DNA of 64,000 bases. Source: Sporosarcina ureae DSM 2281 (GTDB taxonomy: Bacteria; Bacillota; Bacilli; Bacillales_A; Planococcaceae). The notes under the pieces were generated by a model, which was not told the DNA's origin, made no database searches, and saw only the letters and a list, made by a program, of their open reading frames with translations. Shown in pieces: positions 28,308-36,885 of the stretch; position 1 is the stretch's first letter; every line of letters begins with the position of its first letter. Position numbers and translations under genes: made by a program. The stretch covers positions 1-64,000 of the forward strand of contig NZ_AUDQ01000002.1 of NCBI RefSeq assembly GCF_000425545.1, given 5' to 3'.

Positions 28308-29018
28308 GTGAACATAGATGAATTTTGGGAATTGGCTTTTTGGGAAATGACTTTACGAACGGTGATTTCATTTACTGTACTGTTGATCTTGGCGCGTTTC
28401 ATGGGGAAGAAACAAGTGTCTCAGCTTACTTTCTTTCATTATGTAACAGGTATAACAATTGGTTCGATTGCAGCCGACTTGGCGGGAGAGTCTGAAACAC
28501 CTTTCTTAAATGGCTTATATGGAATGGTTTTATGGGCAGTGTTAACGATTATTGCTAACTTTTTATCATTCAAATCCATTAAACTTCGCGTATTACTCGA
28601 TGATAAACCGATGATTGTTATTCAAAATGGAAAAATCCTAGAAGGTTCCATGCGTAAATTACGGTTGAGTTTCAATGATCTAAACATGTTGCTTCGAGAG
28701 CAGTCGGTATTTTCGATGAAGGATGTCAATTACGCGATATTCGAAACGAATGGTAATTTGAGTGTCTTGCTAAATACGGGCGAGAAATATGCGACAAAGA
28801 AGGATGTCAAAGCCCCATCACCAACGCCAAAATATATTCCGACTGAAATTATTACTAATGGGAAAGTAGAAAAGAAAAATATGCGAGAACTTCAATTGAC
28901 CGATACTTGGCTAACAGAACAATTAAAAAAGCAAGGGATTTCTAAGCCTGAGCATGTTCTCTATGCGGAAATTCAGACAGATGGTAGTTTATATATTAAT
29001 ACATTAAAATCGACTTGA
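28308..29018 (+). CDS. DUF421 (YetF-type) membrane protein
   Basis: A 236-residue protein with about three N-terminal membrane helices (about 12-32, 40-60 and 68-88). A conserved cytoplasmic part begins VLLDDKPMIVIQNGKILEGS and includes the DUF421 pattern LNMLLREQSVFSMKDVNYAIFE. Bacillus YetF-like proteins of this family include spore and germinant-related members; function is not established here. The GTG at 28308 is eight bases from GGAGG, whereas the GTG at 28299 overlaps that SD, so the shorter form is chosen. Confidence 0.85.
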   Translation: MNIDEFWELAFWEMTLRTVISFTVLLILARFMGKKQVSQLTFFHYVTGITIGSIAADLAGESETPFLNGLYGMVLWAVLTIIANFLSFKSIKLRVLLDDKPMIVIQNGKILEGSMRKLRLSFNDLNMLLREQSVFSMKDVNYAIFETNGNLSVLLNTGEKYATKKDVKAPSPTPKYIPTEIITNGKVEKKNMRELQLTDTWLTEQLKKQGISKPEHVLYAEIQTDGSLYINTLKST

Positions 29019-29023
29019 CGTGG

Positions 29024-29057
29024 AGAGCTCTGACATAATCAGAGCTCTTCGCGTTTT
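29024..29057. terminator. Terminator of the DUF421 gene
   Basis: A perfect 10-bp stem AGAGCTCTGA/TCAGAGCTCT followed by TTCGCG and a T-run. It lies against the 3' end of the convergent HAD gene. Confidence 0.8.
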
Positions 29058-29717
29058 TTATAGTATTTCCCAATTTCTTTGTTTGGCCACAGTAGCAAGT
29101 TTCTCATCTGGACGAACTGCTACAGGGGAGCCAACTATTTCTAAAACTGGAAGGTCGGAAATGCTGTCTCCATAGGCAAAGCTATTGTCCCAGTCGATAG
29201 TTTTTCCTAGTAGTGCTTGGTAAATTTGTTCGTTTTTACGTGTTCCTTGAATATGTAATAAGGGCTGATCCATTGCAAGATGTTCGCCATTTGATGGAAT
29301 TTCTGTACCAATAATTCGATCAAATATCAGGTGACTTGTAACTGCTTTTAAGAAAGGGGTATAGGCTCCAGAAACGAGCAAGACATGGTATCCATCTTTT
29401 CGGTGCTTTGCCAGTCGATTAATGACTTGTTCGTTAAAGTCCGGCATCATAACGTTGTGCATGCCTTTGAAAAACTCATGTAGTTCTGTCATCGTTAATG
29501 AGTCTAAGGCTTTAAGATAAAGGTGCATCGAGCGCTCTTTCATGACAGATTCAGGCAGTATTTTTAATTTATAGCGAATGTAAAGTGGTAATATCGAGCG
29601 ATAGAACTTTCTATAATACTGCTTGTACGTAGGATGATTTTTTAATTGCTCCATGAGTAATTTAAAGGTTTCTTTAGTGTACAACGTACCATCAAAATCA
29701 AAGATCGCAACTTTCAT
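29058..29717 (-). CDS. HAD-IB family phosphatase
   Basis: A 219-residue phosphoserine phosphatase-like HAD protein. Motif I is DFDGTLYTKE (about 7), motif II LLVSGAYTPF (about 114) and motif IV AYGDSISDLPVL (about 182). The cap between motifs I and II is helical and rich in Tyr and basic residues. Substrate is unknown: members of this class include SerB-like and lipid phosphate phosphatases. A TTTACTTGTA-like region precedes a fair SD (GAGGAGTG). Confidence 0.8.
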   Translation of the reverse strand: MKVAIFDFDGTLYTKETFKLLMEQLKNHPTYKQYYRKFYRSILPLYIRYKLKILPESVMKERSMHLYLKALDSLTMTELHEFFKGMHNVMMPDFNEQVINRLAKHRKDGYHVLLVSGAYTPFLKAVTSHLIFDRIIGTEIPSNGEHLAMDQPLLHIQGTRKNEQIYQALLGKTIDWDNSFAYGDSISDLPVLEIVGSPVAVRPDEKLATVAKQRNWEIL

Positions 29718-29774
29718 ATAGACACTCCTCTTTTGTATGCTTCTACTTAGTATACAAATATAACGAGTGTAAAA

Positions 29775-29808
29775 GCAAAAAGCAGATGGAGAAAAACTCC
29801 ATCTGCTT
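29775..29808 (-). terminator. Terminator of yhcQ
   Basis: A 12-bp stem AAGCAGATGGAG/CTCCATCTGCTT followed by T-rich sequence on the minus strand. Confidence 0.85.
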
Positions 29809-29819
29809 GAATTGTTAAC

Positions 29820-30449
29820 TTATTGAAGGTTGTTTGGCATACCCGGTTGACCTTGCGAAGGCGCAAAAGAATTAAGCAACATATTCATATCCTGATCATT
29901 TAATTGTGGAACTTGATAATATTGATGCTTGTTTTGGTAAATGGACAACTCATATGCCATTTCTATACAGTTGGGCACAGAATCTGCAAGTACACGGCGA
30001 ACGACTGGATTACATACTTCTAATGAAGCAGCCGTTTTGCCTGTAGCGCCTTCTTTTGTGGCGCCCAACAAAAAGCCGGAGATGATTTCATCACTGATTT
30101 CACCTGTAGATTGAATAGGTTTAGACGGTGCTTTTTCTTTCATGCCGTAAATGAAATCGCTGCCTGCTTTCATTTGATAGCGCTGTGTAGGATGTGAAGG
30201 ATCTTTTCCTGTCTTAAAACTTTCGACAAGGATATTGTACTCATCCAGTGTGAATCGGTATTGTCGATCAAGAATATCGAGAAGTTCTGGATCTTGGACG
30301 TGTGGACGTAAAATCATCGCTTGGTTCAATGCTCCGACAGTCGCGCTTAATATCTCTTTGACATCAAATAACTCATGTCCCCCGTGATTCATCGATGGGG
30401 GTACCTGTCCACCTTGCATGTGTTGAGATGTTTCGAATTGATTTGTCAA
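29820..30449 (-). CDS. yhcQ: Coat-F domain spore protein, YhcQ-like
   Basis: A 209-residue protein with a coat-F domain (about 30-175) marked by HELFDVKEILSATVGAL and RPHVQDPELLDILDRQY. Its length and Gln/Pro-rich ends fit B. subtilis YhcQ, a forespore protein. A sigma-G-type promoter upstream (30487-30516) supports forespore expression. The start is placed at a TTG (30449), eight bases after GGAGGAGG; a TTG at 30467 overlaps that SD. Monocistronic. Confidence 0.85.
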   Translation of the reverse strand: MTNQFETSQHMQGGQVPPSMNHGGHELFDVKEILSATVGALNQAMILRPHVQDPELLDILDRQYRFTLDEYNILVESFKTGKDPSHPTQRYQMKAGSDFIYGMKEKAPSKPIQSTGEISDEIISGFLLGATKEGATGKTAASLEVCNPVVRRVLADSVPNCIEMAYELSIYQNKHQYYQVPQLNDQDMNMLLNSFAPSQGQPGMPNNLQ

Positions 30450-30486
30450 ATTTATTTCCTCCTCCAATTGTCATGTACATCGAGAG

Positions 30487-30516
30487 TAGTATGTGGAATC
30501 ATCGAAATCCTATACA
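30487..30516 (-). promoter_or_regulatory. Sigma-G-type promoter of yhcQ
   Basis: On the minus strand TGTATA (30516-30511) and CATACTA (30493-30487) are separated by 17 bases, a close match to the forespore sigma-G pattern (TGnATA, CATACTA). Confidence 0.7.
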
Positions 30517-30540
30517 TATGAAATGGCATTCACGACTCAT

Positions 30541-30569
30541 GCATAGTTTGTAACGCACCATCATATCAT
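30541..30569 (+). promoter_or_regulatory. Sigma-E-like promoter of sleL
   Basis: GCATAGT, 14 bases, then CATATCAT, resembling the mother-cell sigma-E pattern. It lies 33 bp before the sleL ATG, with SD AAGAAGGG in between. Sequence match only. Confidence 0.5.
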
Positions 30570-30602
30570 AAGGATAGAACTCAAGAAGGGTAGTGGGGAT
30601 AC

Positions 30603-31886
30603 ATGCAGATTCATGTAGTTTCGCAAGGGGAGAGTTTATATGAAATTGGTAACATATACGGTGTGCCTTACGAGCAAATAGCAGATGCTAATGAATTAGA
30701 AAGCGAAATACGATTAGCTGTGGGACAAGCGCTTGTCATTCCAATAATAGGCTCTTATTACTGGGTGCGACCTGGAGATAGCCTATATACAATTGCACAG
30801 AGATACGGTTTAACAGCTGCGCGCTTGGCGCAAATTAATGCAATCGACCCTACTAGAAGGTTAATGATCGGTCAGCGTCTGTATATACCACAAGAAGTAA
30901 AAATGTTAATTGATTCATTATTATATGTAGAACCGCGTAATCCTGTCAGTCAAGATATGCTGGCGGAAGTTCGTGAACGTGTGGATGGTCTAACGTATCT
31001 CGCGATGTTTAGTTATGAAGTACAACGTGACGGTTCACTTAAAGCACCAGCTTTAGCAGATATTCCGACTATCGCAAAAAATGCAGGTGCTGAAAATATA
31101 TTAGTGCTGACGAATTTAGAAAACTATTCATTCAGTGCGGATTTAGCGCATGTAATTTTTACTGATCAAGCAGCACAAAACCAAATGATTCAAAGTGCCA
31201 TTGAAGTAGCAAAAGAAATCGGCTATAGTGATATTCACTTCGATTTCGAATTATTATTCCCCGAAGATCGCGAATTATACAATCAATTATTACGTAATGC
31301 GCGCGATCAAATTCATAAAGCGGGCCTGACGATTTCCACAGCACTTGCACCAAAAGCTGGGGAAGTAACGACAGGTATTTATGGCGCCCATGATTATAAA
31401 GCACATGGAGAGATTGTAGATTTCGTTGTATTGATGACGTATGAATGGGGATATACGTATAGTGCACCACAAGCTGTGAGCCCAATCGGTCCAGTCACAA
31501 AAGTAGTGGAATATGCCGTAAGTCAAATCCCGAATGAAAAAGTGTTTTTAGGACAGAATCTATACGGTTATGATTGGACAGCTCCATTTGGTCAATCGGA
31601 CAGTAAAGCCGCTAGAGCATTAAGTCCACGAATGGCGACTAATCTGGCAATCGAGCAGAATGTTGCTATTGAATACGACGCATTAGCCCAAGCGCCACAT
31701 TATACGTATTATGATGAAACAGGAACCGAACATGAAGTGTGGTTTGAAGATGCACGAAGCATCAACGAGAAGTTTAACTTGCTGAAGAAATTTAAGTTGC
31801 GTGGAATCATGTACTGGAAACTCGGGCTAGCATTCCCACAAAATTGGCTGCTATTAGAAGATCGCTTTACTATTCGCAAACGATAA
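30603..31886 (+). CDS. sleL: Spore cortex-lytic N-acetylglucosaminidase (LysM + GH18)
   Basis: A 427-residue enzyme of the YaaH/SleL type that cuts cortex peptidoglycan fragments during germination. Two LysM repeats (about 1-45 and 52-97; HVVSQGESLYEIG, WVRPGDSLYTIA) are followed by a glycosyl hydrolase 18 barrel with the catalytic DIHFDFELLF motif (about 210). No signal peptide is present, as usual for this family, which enters the spore coat from the mother cell. Not to be confused with the related YdhD or SleB types. Confidence 0.92.
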   Translation: MQIHVVSQGESLYEIGNIYGVPYEQIADANELESEIRLAVGQALVIPIIGSYYWVRPGDSLYTIAQRYGLTAARLAQINAIDPTRRLMIGQRLYIPQEVKMLIDSLLYVEPRNPVSQDMLAEVRERVDGLTYLAMFSYEVQRDGSLKAPALADIPTIAKNAGAENILVLTNLENYSFSADLAHVIFTDQAAQNQMIQSAIEVAKEIGYSDIHFDFELLFPEDRELYNQLLRNARDQIHKAGLTISTALAPKAGEVTTGIYGAHDYKAHGEIVDFVVLMTYEWGYTYSAPQAVSPIGPVTKVVEYAVSQIPNEKVFLGQNLYGYDWTAPFGQSDSKAARALSPRMATNLAIEQNVAIEYDALAQAPHYTYYDETGTEHEVWFEDARSINEKFNLLKKFKLRGIMYWKLGLAFPQNWLLLEDRFTIRKR

Positions 31887-31892
31887 ATATAG

Positions 31893-31922
31893 GAGCCTTT
31901 CCTTAAATAATAGGAAAGGCTC
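31893..31922. terminator. Hairpin between sleL and a small convergent ORF
   Basis: An 11-bp stem GAGCCTTTCCT/AGGAAAGGCTC. Neither side has a long T-run, so termination may be weak in both directions. Confidence 0.6.
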
Positions 31923-31936
31923 TGTCATATGAGTTG

Positions 31937-32080
31937 TCACTCGTTATTTAATAATTTCATAGCGCTTTGGAACATATCCATATCTGGATTTACGAGTAAA
32001 GCAGGTAGGAAAGCAAAAGTCATGATGAGGAGGAGGTTCGCTCCTAGGATTGATCGAATTGTACCTGTTTTCTTTGTCAT
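31937..32080 (-). CDS. Small single-pass membrane protein (47 residues)
   Basis: A 47-codon minus-strand ORF starting MTKKTGTIRSILGANLLLIM. One hydrophobic segment (about 11-32) is followed by a polar tail ending MKLLNNE. SD AAAGAGG lies nine bases before the ATG. The opposite strand has a longer ORF (31929-32141), but it lacks an SD and has an unlikely composition. The small ORF ends just before the shared hairpin at 31893-31922. I do not recognise a family; function unknown. Confidence 0.5.
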   Translation of the reverse strand: MTKKTGTIRSILGANLLLIMTFAFLPALLVNPDMDMFQSAMKLLNNE

Positions 32081-32461
32081 GGCGCTTCGCCTCTTTCTTT
32101 TCGTATTGTTCTCACTAGTATGTGTATGCGCTTACATTTAGAACCTCACATAGTTCGTTTGAATAGTTTGATAATACCTTAAATTCAGTCTAATGTAAAT
32201 GATAAAGTTTAATATAGTACATAAAATTGACACAAAAGTTAAGTCGAAATGGAGATATTCTAAAAAAATCTTGTAACTTGCTATCTTTTCAGTGATAATA
32301 TTGGAATACAAAGAAATATTTCGAACAATTAAAATTCAATTTATATTAGTAGAATTTACTCTTTTAACATACAAGTATTTTGAAGTCATAGTCACTGAGT
32401 AAATGAGCGACTGGTTAGTCAATAATTTTTAATTACCAACTAAGGAAAGGGATGATTGCAG
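32081..32461. other. Intergenic region upstream of gdhA
   Basis: About 380 bp of AT-rich DNA between the divergent small ORF and gdhA. It holds the candidate gdhA promoter at 32271-32299 and an unpartnered TTGACA at 32228. No coding sequence or structured RNA is recognisable. Confidence 0.4.
32271..32299 (+). promoter_or_regulatory. Candidate sigma-A promoter of gdhA
   Basis: TTGTAA and GATAAT separated by 17 bases, leaving a leader of about 155 nt before gdhA. Confidence 0.5.
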
Positions 32462-33844
32462 ATGACAAAGGTTGATGAGGTAGAATATAATAATCGCAAA
32501 CGAGCAAATGATTACGTTCATAATGTATATGAATTGGTGAAAAAAAGGAATCCAGATGAGAAGGAATTTCTACAAGCGACAAGAGAGATTTTTGATTCTC
32601 TTCGTCCCGTCTTTGCTAAGCATCCCGAATTCATGGAAAACGGAATTCTTGAGCGAATCACAGAGCCGGAACGAATTATTTCCTTCCGCGTAGCGTGGGA
32701 AGATGATAAAGGTAAGGTGCAAGTAAATAGAGGTTTCCGAGTTCAGTTCAATAGTGATCTCGGACCTTATAAGGGAGGACTTCGTTTCCACCCATCTGTA
32801 AATAATAGTATTATGAAATTCCTCGCTTTTGAGCAAATCTTCAAAAATGCTTTAACAGGACAGCCAATCGGGGCAGGTAAAGGTGGATCTGATTTCGATC
32901 CAAAGGGGAAGTCTGATCGTGAAGTCATGCGCTTTACGCAAAGTTTCATGACAGAACTTAGCAGACATATTGGACCGGACATCGACGTGCCGGCAGGAGA
33001 TATAGGTGTTGGTAAACGTGAAATCGGCTATTTATTTGGTCAATACAACCGGATTAAAGGTGGCTATGAAGCAGGTATTTTAACTGGGAAAAATCCTGAT
33101 CATGGTGGAAGCCTTGGTCGTAAAGAAGCGACTGGTTACGGTACAGTGTACTTTGTTGATGAGATGCTGAAAGAAAACAAGCTATCATTAGAAGGTCAGA
33201 CTGTTGTGGTTTCAGGTTCAGGTAATGTTTCGACGTATGCAATGGAGAAAGCTATGCAACTTGGAGCGAAAGTTGTGGCATGTAGTGATTCTGATGGCTA
33301 TATCTACGACAAGAACGGAATTGATCTTGAATTAGTGAAGGAACTAAAAGAGTACGGCAATAAACGTATTTGGGAATATACGAAAGAACATCTTGATGCA
33401 GAGTATCATGCAAATTGTACGGAAATTTGGTCTATTCCATGTGATATTGCACTTCCATGTGCTACACAAAATGAAATCGATGAAATTGCTGCACATATGC
33501 TAATCGCAAATGGTGTTAAAGCAGTTGGTGAAGGTGCAAATATGCCATGTACAATTGAAGCAATTGTCATTTTCCAAGAACACAATGTGTTATTCGCACC
33601 AGCTAAAGCTGCCAATGCGGGTGGCGTAGCTGTTTCCGCTATGGAAATGTCTCAGAACAGCCAGCGTCTATCATGGTCAGAAGAACAAGTAGATATGCAT
33701 TTGAAAGAGGTTATGCAGAATATCTATAAAGACTGCAGCAATGCAGCGGCGGACTACGGTAAACCAGGCAATCTAGTAATGGGTGCTAACGTAGCAGGCT
33801 TCCTGAGAGTAGCCGATGCGATGGTTGCACACGGAATACGATAA
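32462..33844 (+). CDS. gdhA: NADP-type glutamate dehydrogenase
   Basis: Hexameric enzyme that aminates 2-oxoglutarate to glutamate. The 460-residue length and motifs (YKGGLRFHP, AGKGGSDFDPKGKSD with the catalytic Lys, VPAGDIGVGKREIGYL, and VVSGSGNVSTYAMEKA in the NADP domain) fit the small hexameric anabolic class, not the RocG type. The ATG at 32462 is preferred over a TTG at 32456, which is too close to the SD (AAAGGG). Monocistronic with a terminator. Confidence 0.95.
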   Translation: MTKVDEVEYNNRKRANDYVHNVYELVKKRNPDEKEFLQATREIFDSLRPVFAKHPEFMENGILERITEPERIISFRVAWEDDKGKVQVNRGFRVQFNSDLGPYKGGLRFHPSVNNSIMKFLAFEQIFKNALTGQPIGAGKGGSDFDPKGKSDREVMRFTQSFMTELSRHIGPDIDVPAGDIGVGKREIGYLFGQYNRIKGGYEAGILTGKNPDHGGSLGRKEATGYGTVYFVDEMLKENKLSLEGQTVVVSGSGNVSTYAMEKAMQLGAKVVACSDSDGYIYDKNGIDLELVKELKEYGNKRIWEYTKEHLDAEYHANCTEIWSIPCDIALPCATQNEIDEIAAHMLIANGVKAVGEGANMPCTIEAIVIFQEHNVLFAPAKAANAGGVAVSAMEMSQNSQRLSWSEEQVDMHLKEVMQNIYKDCSNAAADYGKPGNLVMGANVAGFLRVADAMVAHGIR

Positions 33845-33852
33845 GTGATATG

Positions 33853-33891
33853 AAACAGACACATTTTTTTACATAATGTGTCTGTTTTTTT
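33853..33891 (+). terminator. Terminator of gdhA
   Basis: A stem AAACAGACACATT/AATGTGTCTGTTT followed by Ts. Confidence 0.9.
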
Positions 33892-33902
33892 ATGCTTTCC
33901 TA

Positions 33903-33930
33903 TTGCATTTTTACTACAATATGTTATTAT
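33903..33930 (+). promoter_or_regulatory. Promoter of argG with possible ARG box
   Basis: TTGCAT and TATTAT are spaced by 16 bases. Downstream, TTGAATAAACATACAT (33945-33960) resembles, on the opposite strand, the ArgR/AhrC operator pattern ATGAATnnnnATTCAA imperfectly. Arginine repression is plausible but unproven. Confidence 0.45.
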
Positions 33931-33986
33931 AAAAATACATTAAGTTGAATAAACATACATACTCTTGCATGAAAGGGGACTTACCC

Positions 33987-35198
33987 ATGGAAAAGAAAAA
34001 AGTTGTTTTAGCCTACTCAGGCGGTTTAGACACATCAGTTGCGATTCAGTGGTTAACGGATCAAGGATATAGTGTAATAGCAGTTTGCTTAGATGTCGGC
34101 GAAGGAAAAGATCTCGACTTCATTAAGGAAAAAGCTCTTACAGTTGGCGCGGTTAGCAGCTATGTTATTGATGCGCGTGAAGAATTCGCACAGGATTTCG
34201 TCCTTCTTTCATTGCAAGCTCAAACATATTATGAGAATAAATATCCACTAGTCTCTGCTTTATCTCGTCCGCTAATTTCCAAAAAGTTGGTGGAAATTGC
34301 GCATCAAGAACAAGCAACTGCAGTGGCTCATGGATGCACTGGAAAAGGAAATGATCAAGTACGTTTCGAAGTAGCGATCAAGTCGTTAGATCCAACGCTT
34401 GAAGTCATAGCACCAGTGCGTTCATGGAGCTGGTCACGTGAAGAAGAAATTCATTATGCGCAAGAACATAATATTCCCATTCCGATTGATTTGGATAATC
34501 CATACTCAGTGGACCAAAACTTGTGGGGGCGTGCAAATGAATGCGGAATTCTAGAGGACCCATGGGCAACGCCTCCAGAGGACGCATTTGGTTTAACGGT
34601 TTCCATTGAAAATGCGCCCGATACCGCTGATATTATCGAGATTGGCTTTGAACAAGGTGTTCCGGTTACGATTGATGGAGAAAAGTATACATTAAGTGAA
34701 CTAATCACCAAGTTGAATGAAATTGCCGGAAAACATGGCATCGGACGTATTGATCATGTAGAAAATCGTTTAGTCGGTATCAAATCCCGTGAAGTATATG
34801 AAGCGCCAGGAGCTATTACGTTGTTGAAAGCACATAAGGAACTTGAAGATTTAACGCTTGTAAAAGAATTAGCGCACTTCAAGCCGATCATTTCTCAAAA
34901 GCTTGGTGAATTGATCTACAATGGTCTATGGTTCTCCCCATTACGTAATGCGCTGGAGGCATTCATTAAAGAGACACAGCAATTCGTCAACGGTACAGTT
35001 CGTGTGAAATTGTTCAAAGGCCATGCAATAGTAGAAGGTCGTAAATCCCCTAATTCGCTATATGATGAGAAATTAGCGACTTATACAGCTGATGATGAAT
35101 TTGATCAAGCGGCAGCGGTCGGCTTCATCAAGCTTTGGGGACTACCTACTGAAGTGCATAGTATGGTCAATGAAAAGCAAGTTGTGAAGAAACCTTAA
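33987..35198 (+). CDS. argG: Argininosuccinate synthase
   Basis: Joins citrulline and aspartate with ATP. The 403-residue protein has the PP-loop [14 protein letters not shown] (about 10), the citrulline/aspartate site [15 protein letters not shown] (about 113) and the ending typical of the family. The ATG at 33987 has SD AAAGGGGAC; a longer reading from 33945 would add 14 residues over the operator-like sequence. argH, which usually follows argG, is not downstream: a terminator and a DUF218 gene come next. Confidence 0.96.
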   Translation: MEKKKVVLAYSGGLDTSVAIQWLTDQGYSVIAVCLDVGEGKDLDFIKEKALTVGAVSSYVIDAREEFAQDFVLLSLQAQTYYENKYPLVSALSRPLISKKLVEIAHQEQATAVAHGCTGKGNDQVRFEVAIKSLDPTLEVIAPVRSWSWSREEEIHYAQEHNIPIPIDLDNPYSVDQNLWGRANECGILEDPWATPPEDAFGLTVSIENAPDTADIIEIGFEQGVPVTIDGEKYTLSELITKLNEIAGKHGIGRIDHVENRLVGIKSREVYEAPGAITLLKAHKELEDLTLVKELAHFKPIISQKLGELIYNGLWFSPLRNALEAFIKETQQFVNGTVRVKLFKGHAIVEGRKSPNSLYDEKLATYTADDEFDQAAAVGFIKLWGLPTEVHSMVNEKQVVKKP

Positions 35199-35209
35199 GA
35201 TGGATAGTA

Positions 35210-35244
35210 AGAGCAGCGCGGCCAAAAGCTTCGCTGCTCTTTTT
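35210..35244 (+). terminator. Terminator of argG
   Basis: A stem AGAGCAGCG/CGCTGCTCT followed by Ts. Confidence 0.85.
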
Positions 35245-35296
35245 GAAACTACTTTTCATTCATCGCAGTCTTATGAATATAGCAAGGGGTGTCTGA

Positions 35297-35872
35297 ATGA
35301 AGAAATTGTGGGGTATAGCCATAATGGTAGTTTTAATCATGGTGGGACTGGGGATGTTTTGGATGTTACCAGGGGAACGAATAAAACAAGCACAACAAAT
35401 GATAGCGAAAGGAAAATATGATTATGCAATTATTCTAGGTGCCAAAGTGAACGGGGAGGTTCCTTCGTTGTCATTACGTTACCGATTGGAAAGCGCTGTA
35501 GAGTATGCAACGCAATATCCGCATGTGCAGCTAGTTCTTTCGGGCGGACAAGGAAAAGATGAGGGCATTAGCGAGGCCGAAGCCATGTATCGTTATTTAC
35601 AAGAACATGGTATTGCGAAAGAACGCTTAATTATAGAAGATCAATCCACTTCTACAAATGAGAATCTACAATTCAGCCAAAATATCATTCCTGAAGTGGA
35701 AGGCGTGACCATAATCAGCAGTGATTATCACTTGGCTAGAGCGAGATTTCTGGCTAGACAGATCGGATGGGAGTCTGATGTCGTTGCAGCGAAGACTCCT
35801 GAATCTGTCAGAGCAAAAGTAGGACTTCGTGAACGCTTGGCTTTATTGAAAACATGGTTGTTCAGACGATAG
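35297..35872 (+). CDS. DUF218 (YdcF/ElyC/SanA-type) protein
   Basis: A 191-residue protein with one N-terminal membrane anchor (about 5-24) and an extracytoplasmic DUF218 domain. Markers are IILGAKVNGEVPS (about 49), LVLSGGQGKDEGISEAEAM (about 83), IIEDQSTSTNENL and ISSDYHLARARF. Family members are tied to cell-envelope integrity in E. coli; the reaction is unknown. SD AAGGGGTG. Alone between argG and the convergent hisJ. Confidence 0.87.
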   Translation: MKKLWGIAIMVVLIMVGLGMFWMLPGERIKQAQQMIAKGKYDYAIILGAKVNGEVPSLSLRYRLESAVEYATQYPHVQLVLSGGQGKDEGISEAEAMYRYLQEHGIAKERLIIEDQSTSTNENLQFSQNIIPEVEGVTIISSDYHLARARFLARQIGWESDVVAAKTPESVRAKVGLRERLALLKTWLFRR

Positions 35873-35887
35873 GGATATATTGAAAAT

Positions 35888-35926
35888 AAAAAGTGACGAA
35901 ACTCCAAAGAAGTTTTCGTCACTTTT
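35888..35926. terminator. Bidirectional terminator
   Basis: A stem AAAAGTGACGAAA/TTTCGTCACTTTT between the DUF218 gene and hisJ. Confidence 0.88.
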
Positions 35927-35935
35927 CTATATATC

Positions 35936-36730
35936 TTATAAAGAAGAGATTTTATGGAATTCAGGTTGGCCTGCTGTAAATGTAGCCAAATAGTCAAAGC
36001 CGATTGACTGATATAATTCTAGAGATTCTTTGAACTCATGTGCGATTTCAGTTGTTCTATGCGCATCTGAACCAAGTGTAATGATTTCGCCCCCGCATTG
36101 TTTATACAAACGCAAAATATCTTCACTTGGCATATTATGTGGCAATCCGTAGCGAGTTCCCGAAGTATTCAGTTCAATCCCTTTACCATCTGGTATAATA
36201 GTATTGAAGATCTTTTCTAAATAGTCGTGAAATAGATTAGCTGGTGGTTGATCAGTATAGCGTTTAATCAAATCCGCGTGTCCAAGCACACTGTAACGCT
36301 TATAATGCTGAACGCAATACAATAGTTCTTTATAATATGTCTCAAAGGCAGCCTCTGTTGAACGATCTTCAAACAACTCGCGATAATGTAAGGATTTATT
36401 TTCGACTGTGTGCAGTGAACAGATGACAAAATCAAATTCATGCTCGTCCATTAATTCTTCATAAAGATGCAAGAGATCAGGTTGCAAGCCGATTTCAACC
36501 CCTTTTTTAATCGTCAGTTGTCCATCGAATTGTTCGTTCAATTGAAGAATCTTTTGTGCATATTCCATTTTATCAAAATCGAAATAAATCGTTTCATCCG
36601 GATATTCATAATCGATGTGATCGGTAAAGCAAATTTTGGTAAGGCCTTTAGCGATAGAAGCTTTGGCCATCTCTTCCATCGGGATTTCACAATCCGCTGA
36701 AAATGCGCTGTGCATATGATAATCAAACAT
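35936..36730 (-). CDS. hisJ: Histidinol-phosphatase, PHP family
   Basis: Removes phosphate from histidinol phosphate, the penultimate step group of histidine synthesis. The 264-residue PHP-type protein has metal motifs DYHMHSAFSADCE at the N-terminus, FTDHIDY, CSLHTVE, LGHADLIKRY and GSDAHRTTEIAHEF. The start at 36730 follows AAAGGAG; the reading could begin 22 codons earlier, but without an SD. It is transcribed divergently from hisZ, so the pathway is split over two units sharing an upstream region. Confidence 0.93.
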   Translation of the reverse strand: MFDYHMHSAFSADCEIPMEEMAKASIAKGLTKICFTDHIDYEYPDETIYFDFDKMEYAQKILQLNEQFDGQLTIKKGVEIGLQPDLLHLYEELMDEHEFDFVICSLHTVENKSLHYRELFEDRSTEAAFETYYKELLYCVQHYKRYSVLGHADLIKRYTDQPPANLFHDYLEKIFNTIIPDGKGIELNTSGTRYGLPHNMPSEDILRLYKQCGGEIITLGSDAHRTTEIAHEFKESLELYQSIGFDYLATFTAGQPEFHKISSL

Positions 36731-36789
36731 AGTTTTCAGTCTCCTTTTCTTTACTACATATTGTAGCAGATGAACGATGCTACTTACAG

Positions 36790-36818
36790 TTGACAATGCT
36801 CTCTATAACCATTATAGT
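36790..36818 (+). promoter_or_regulatory. Sigma-A promoter of the his operon
   Basis: TTGACA and TATAGT spaced by exactly 17 bases, about 70 bp upstream of hisZ. No T-box or attenuator is visible between it and hisZ. Confidence 0.8.
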
Positions 36819-36885
36819 AATAATTAACTTTAGCGTAGTAAAGCAGTGAAGTATATTTTTCGCATGAAAGGCGGTAGAAAATATC

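Noticed and set aside
31929-32141. 70-codon plus-strand ORF opposite the small membrane protein
   Set aside because: No SD and an unlikely residue mix; the minus-strand frame has an SD, a membrane helix and a sensible end before a hairpin.
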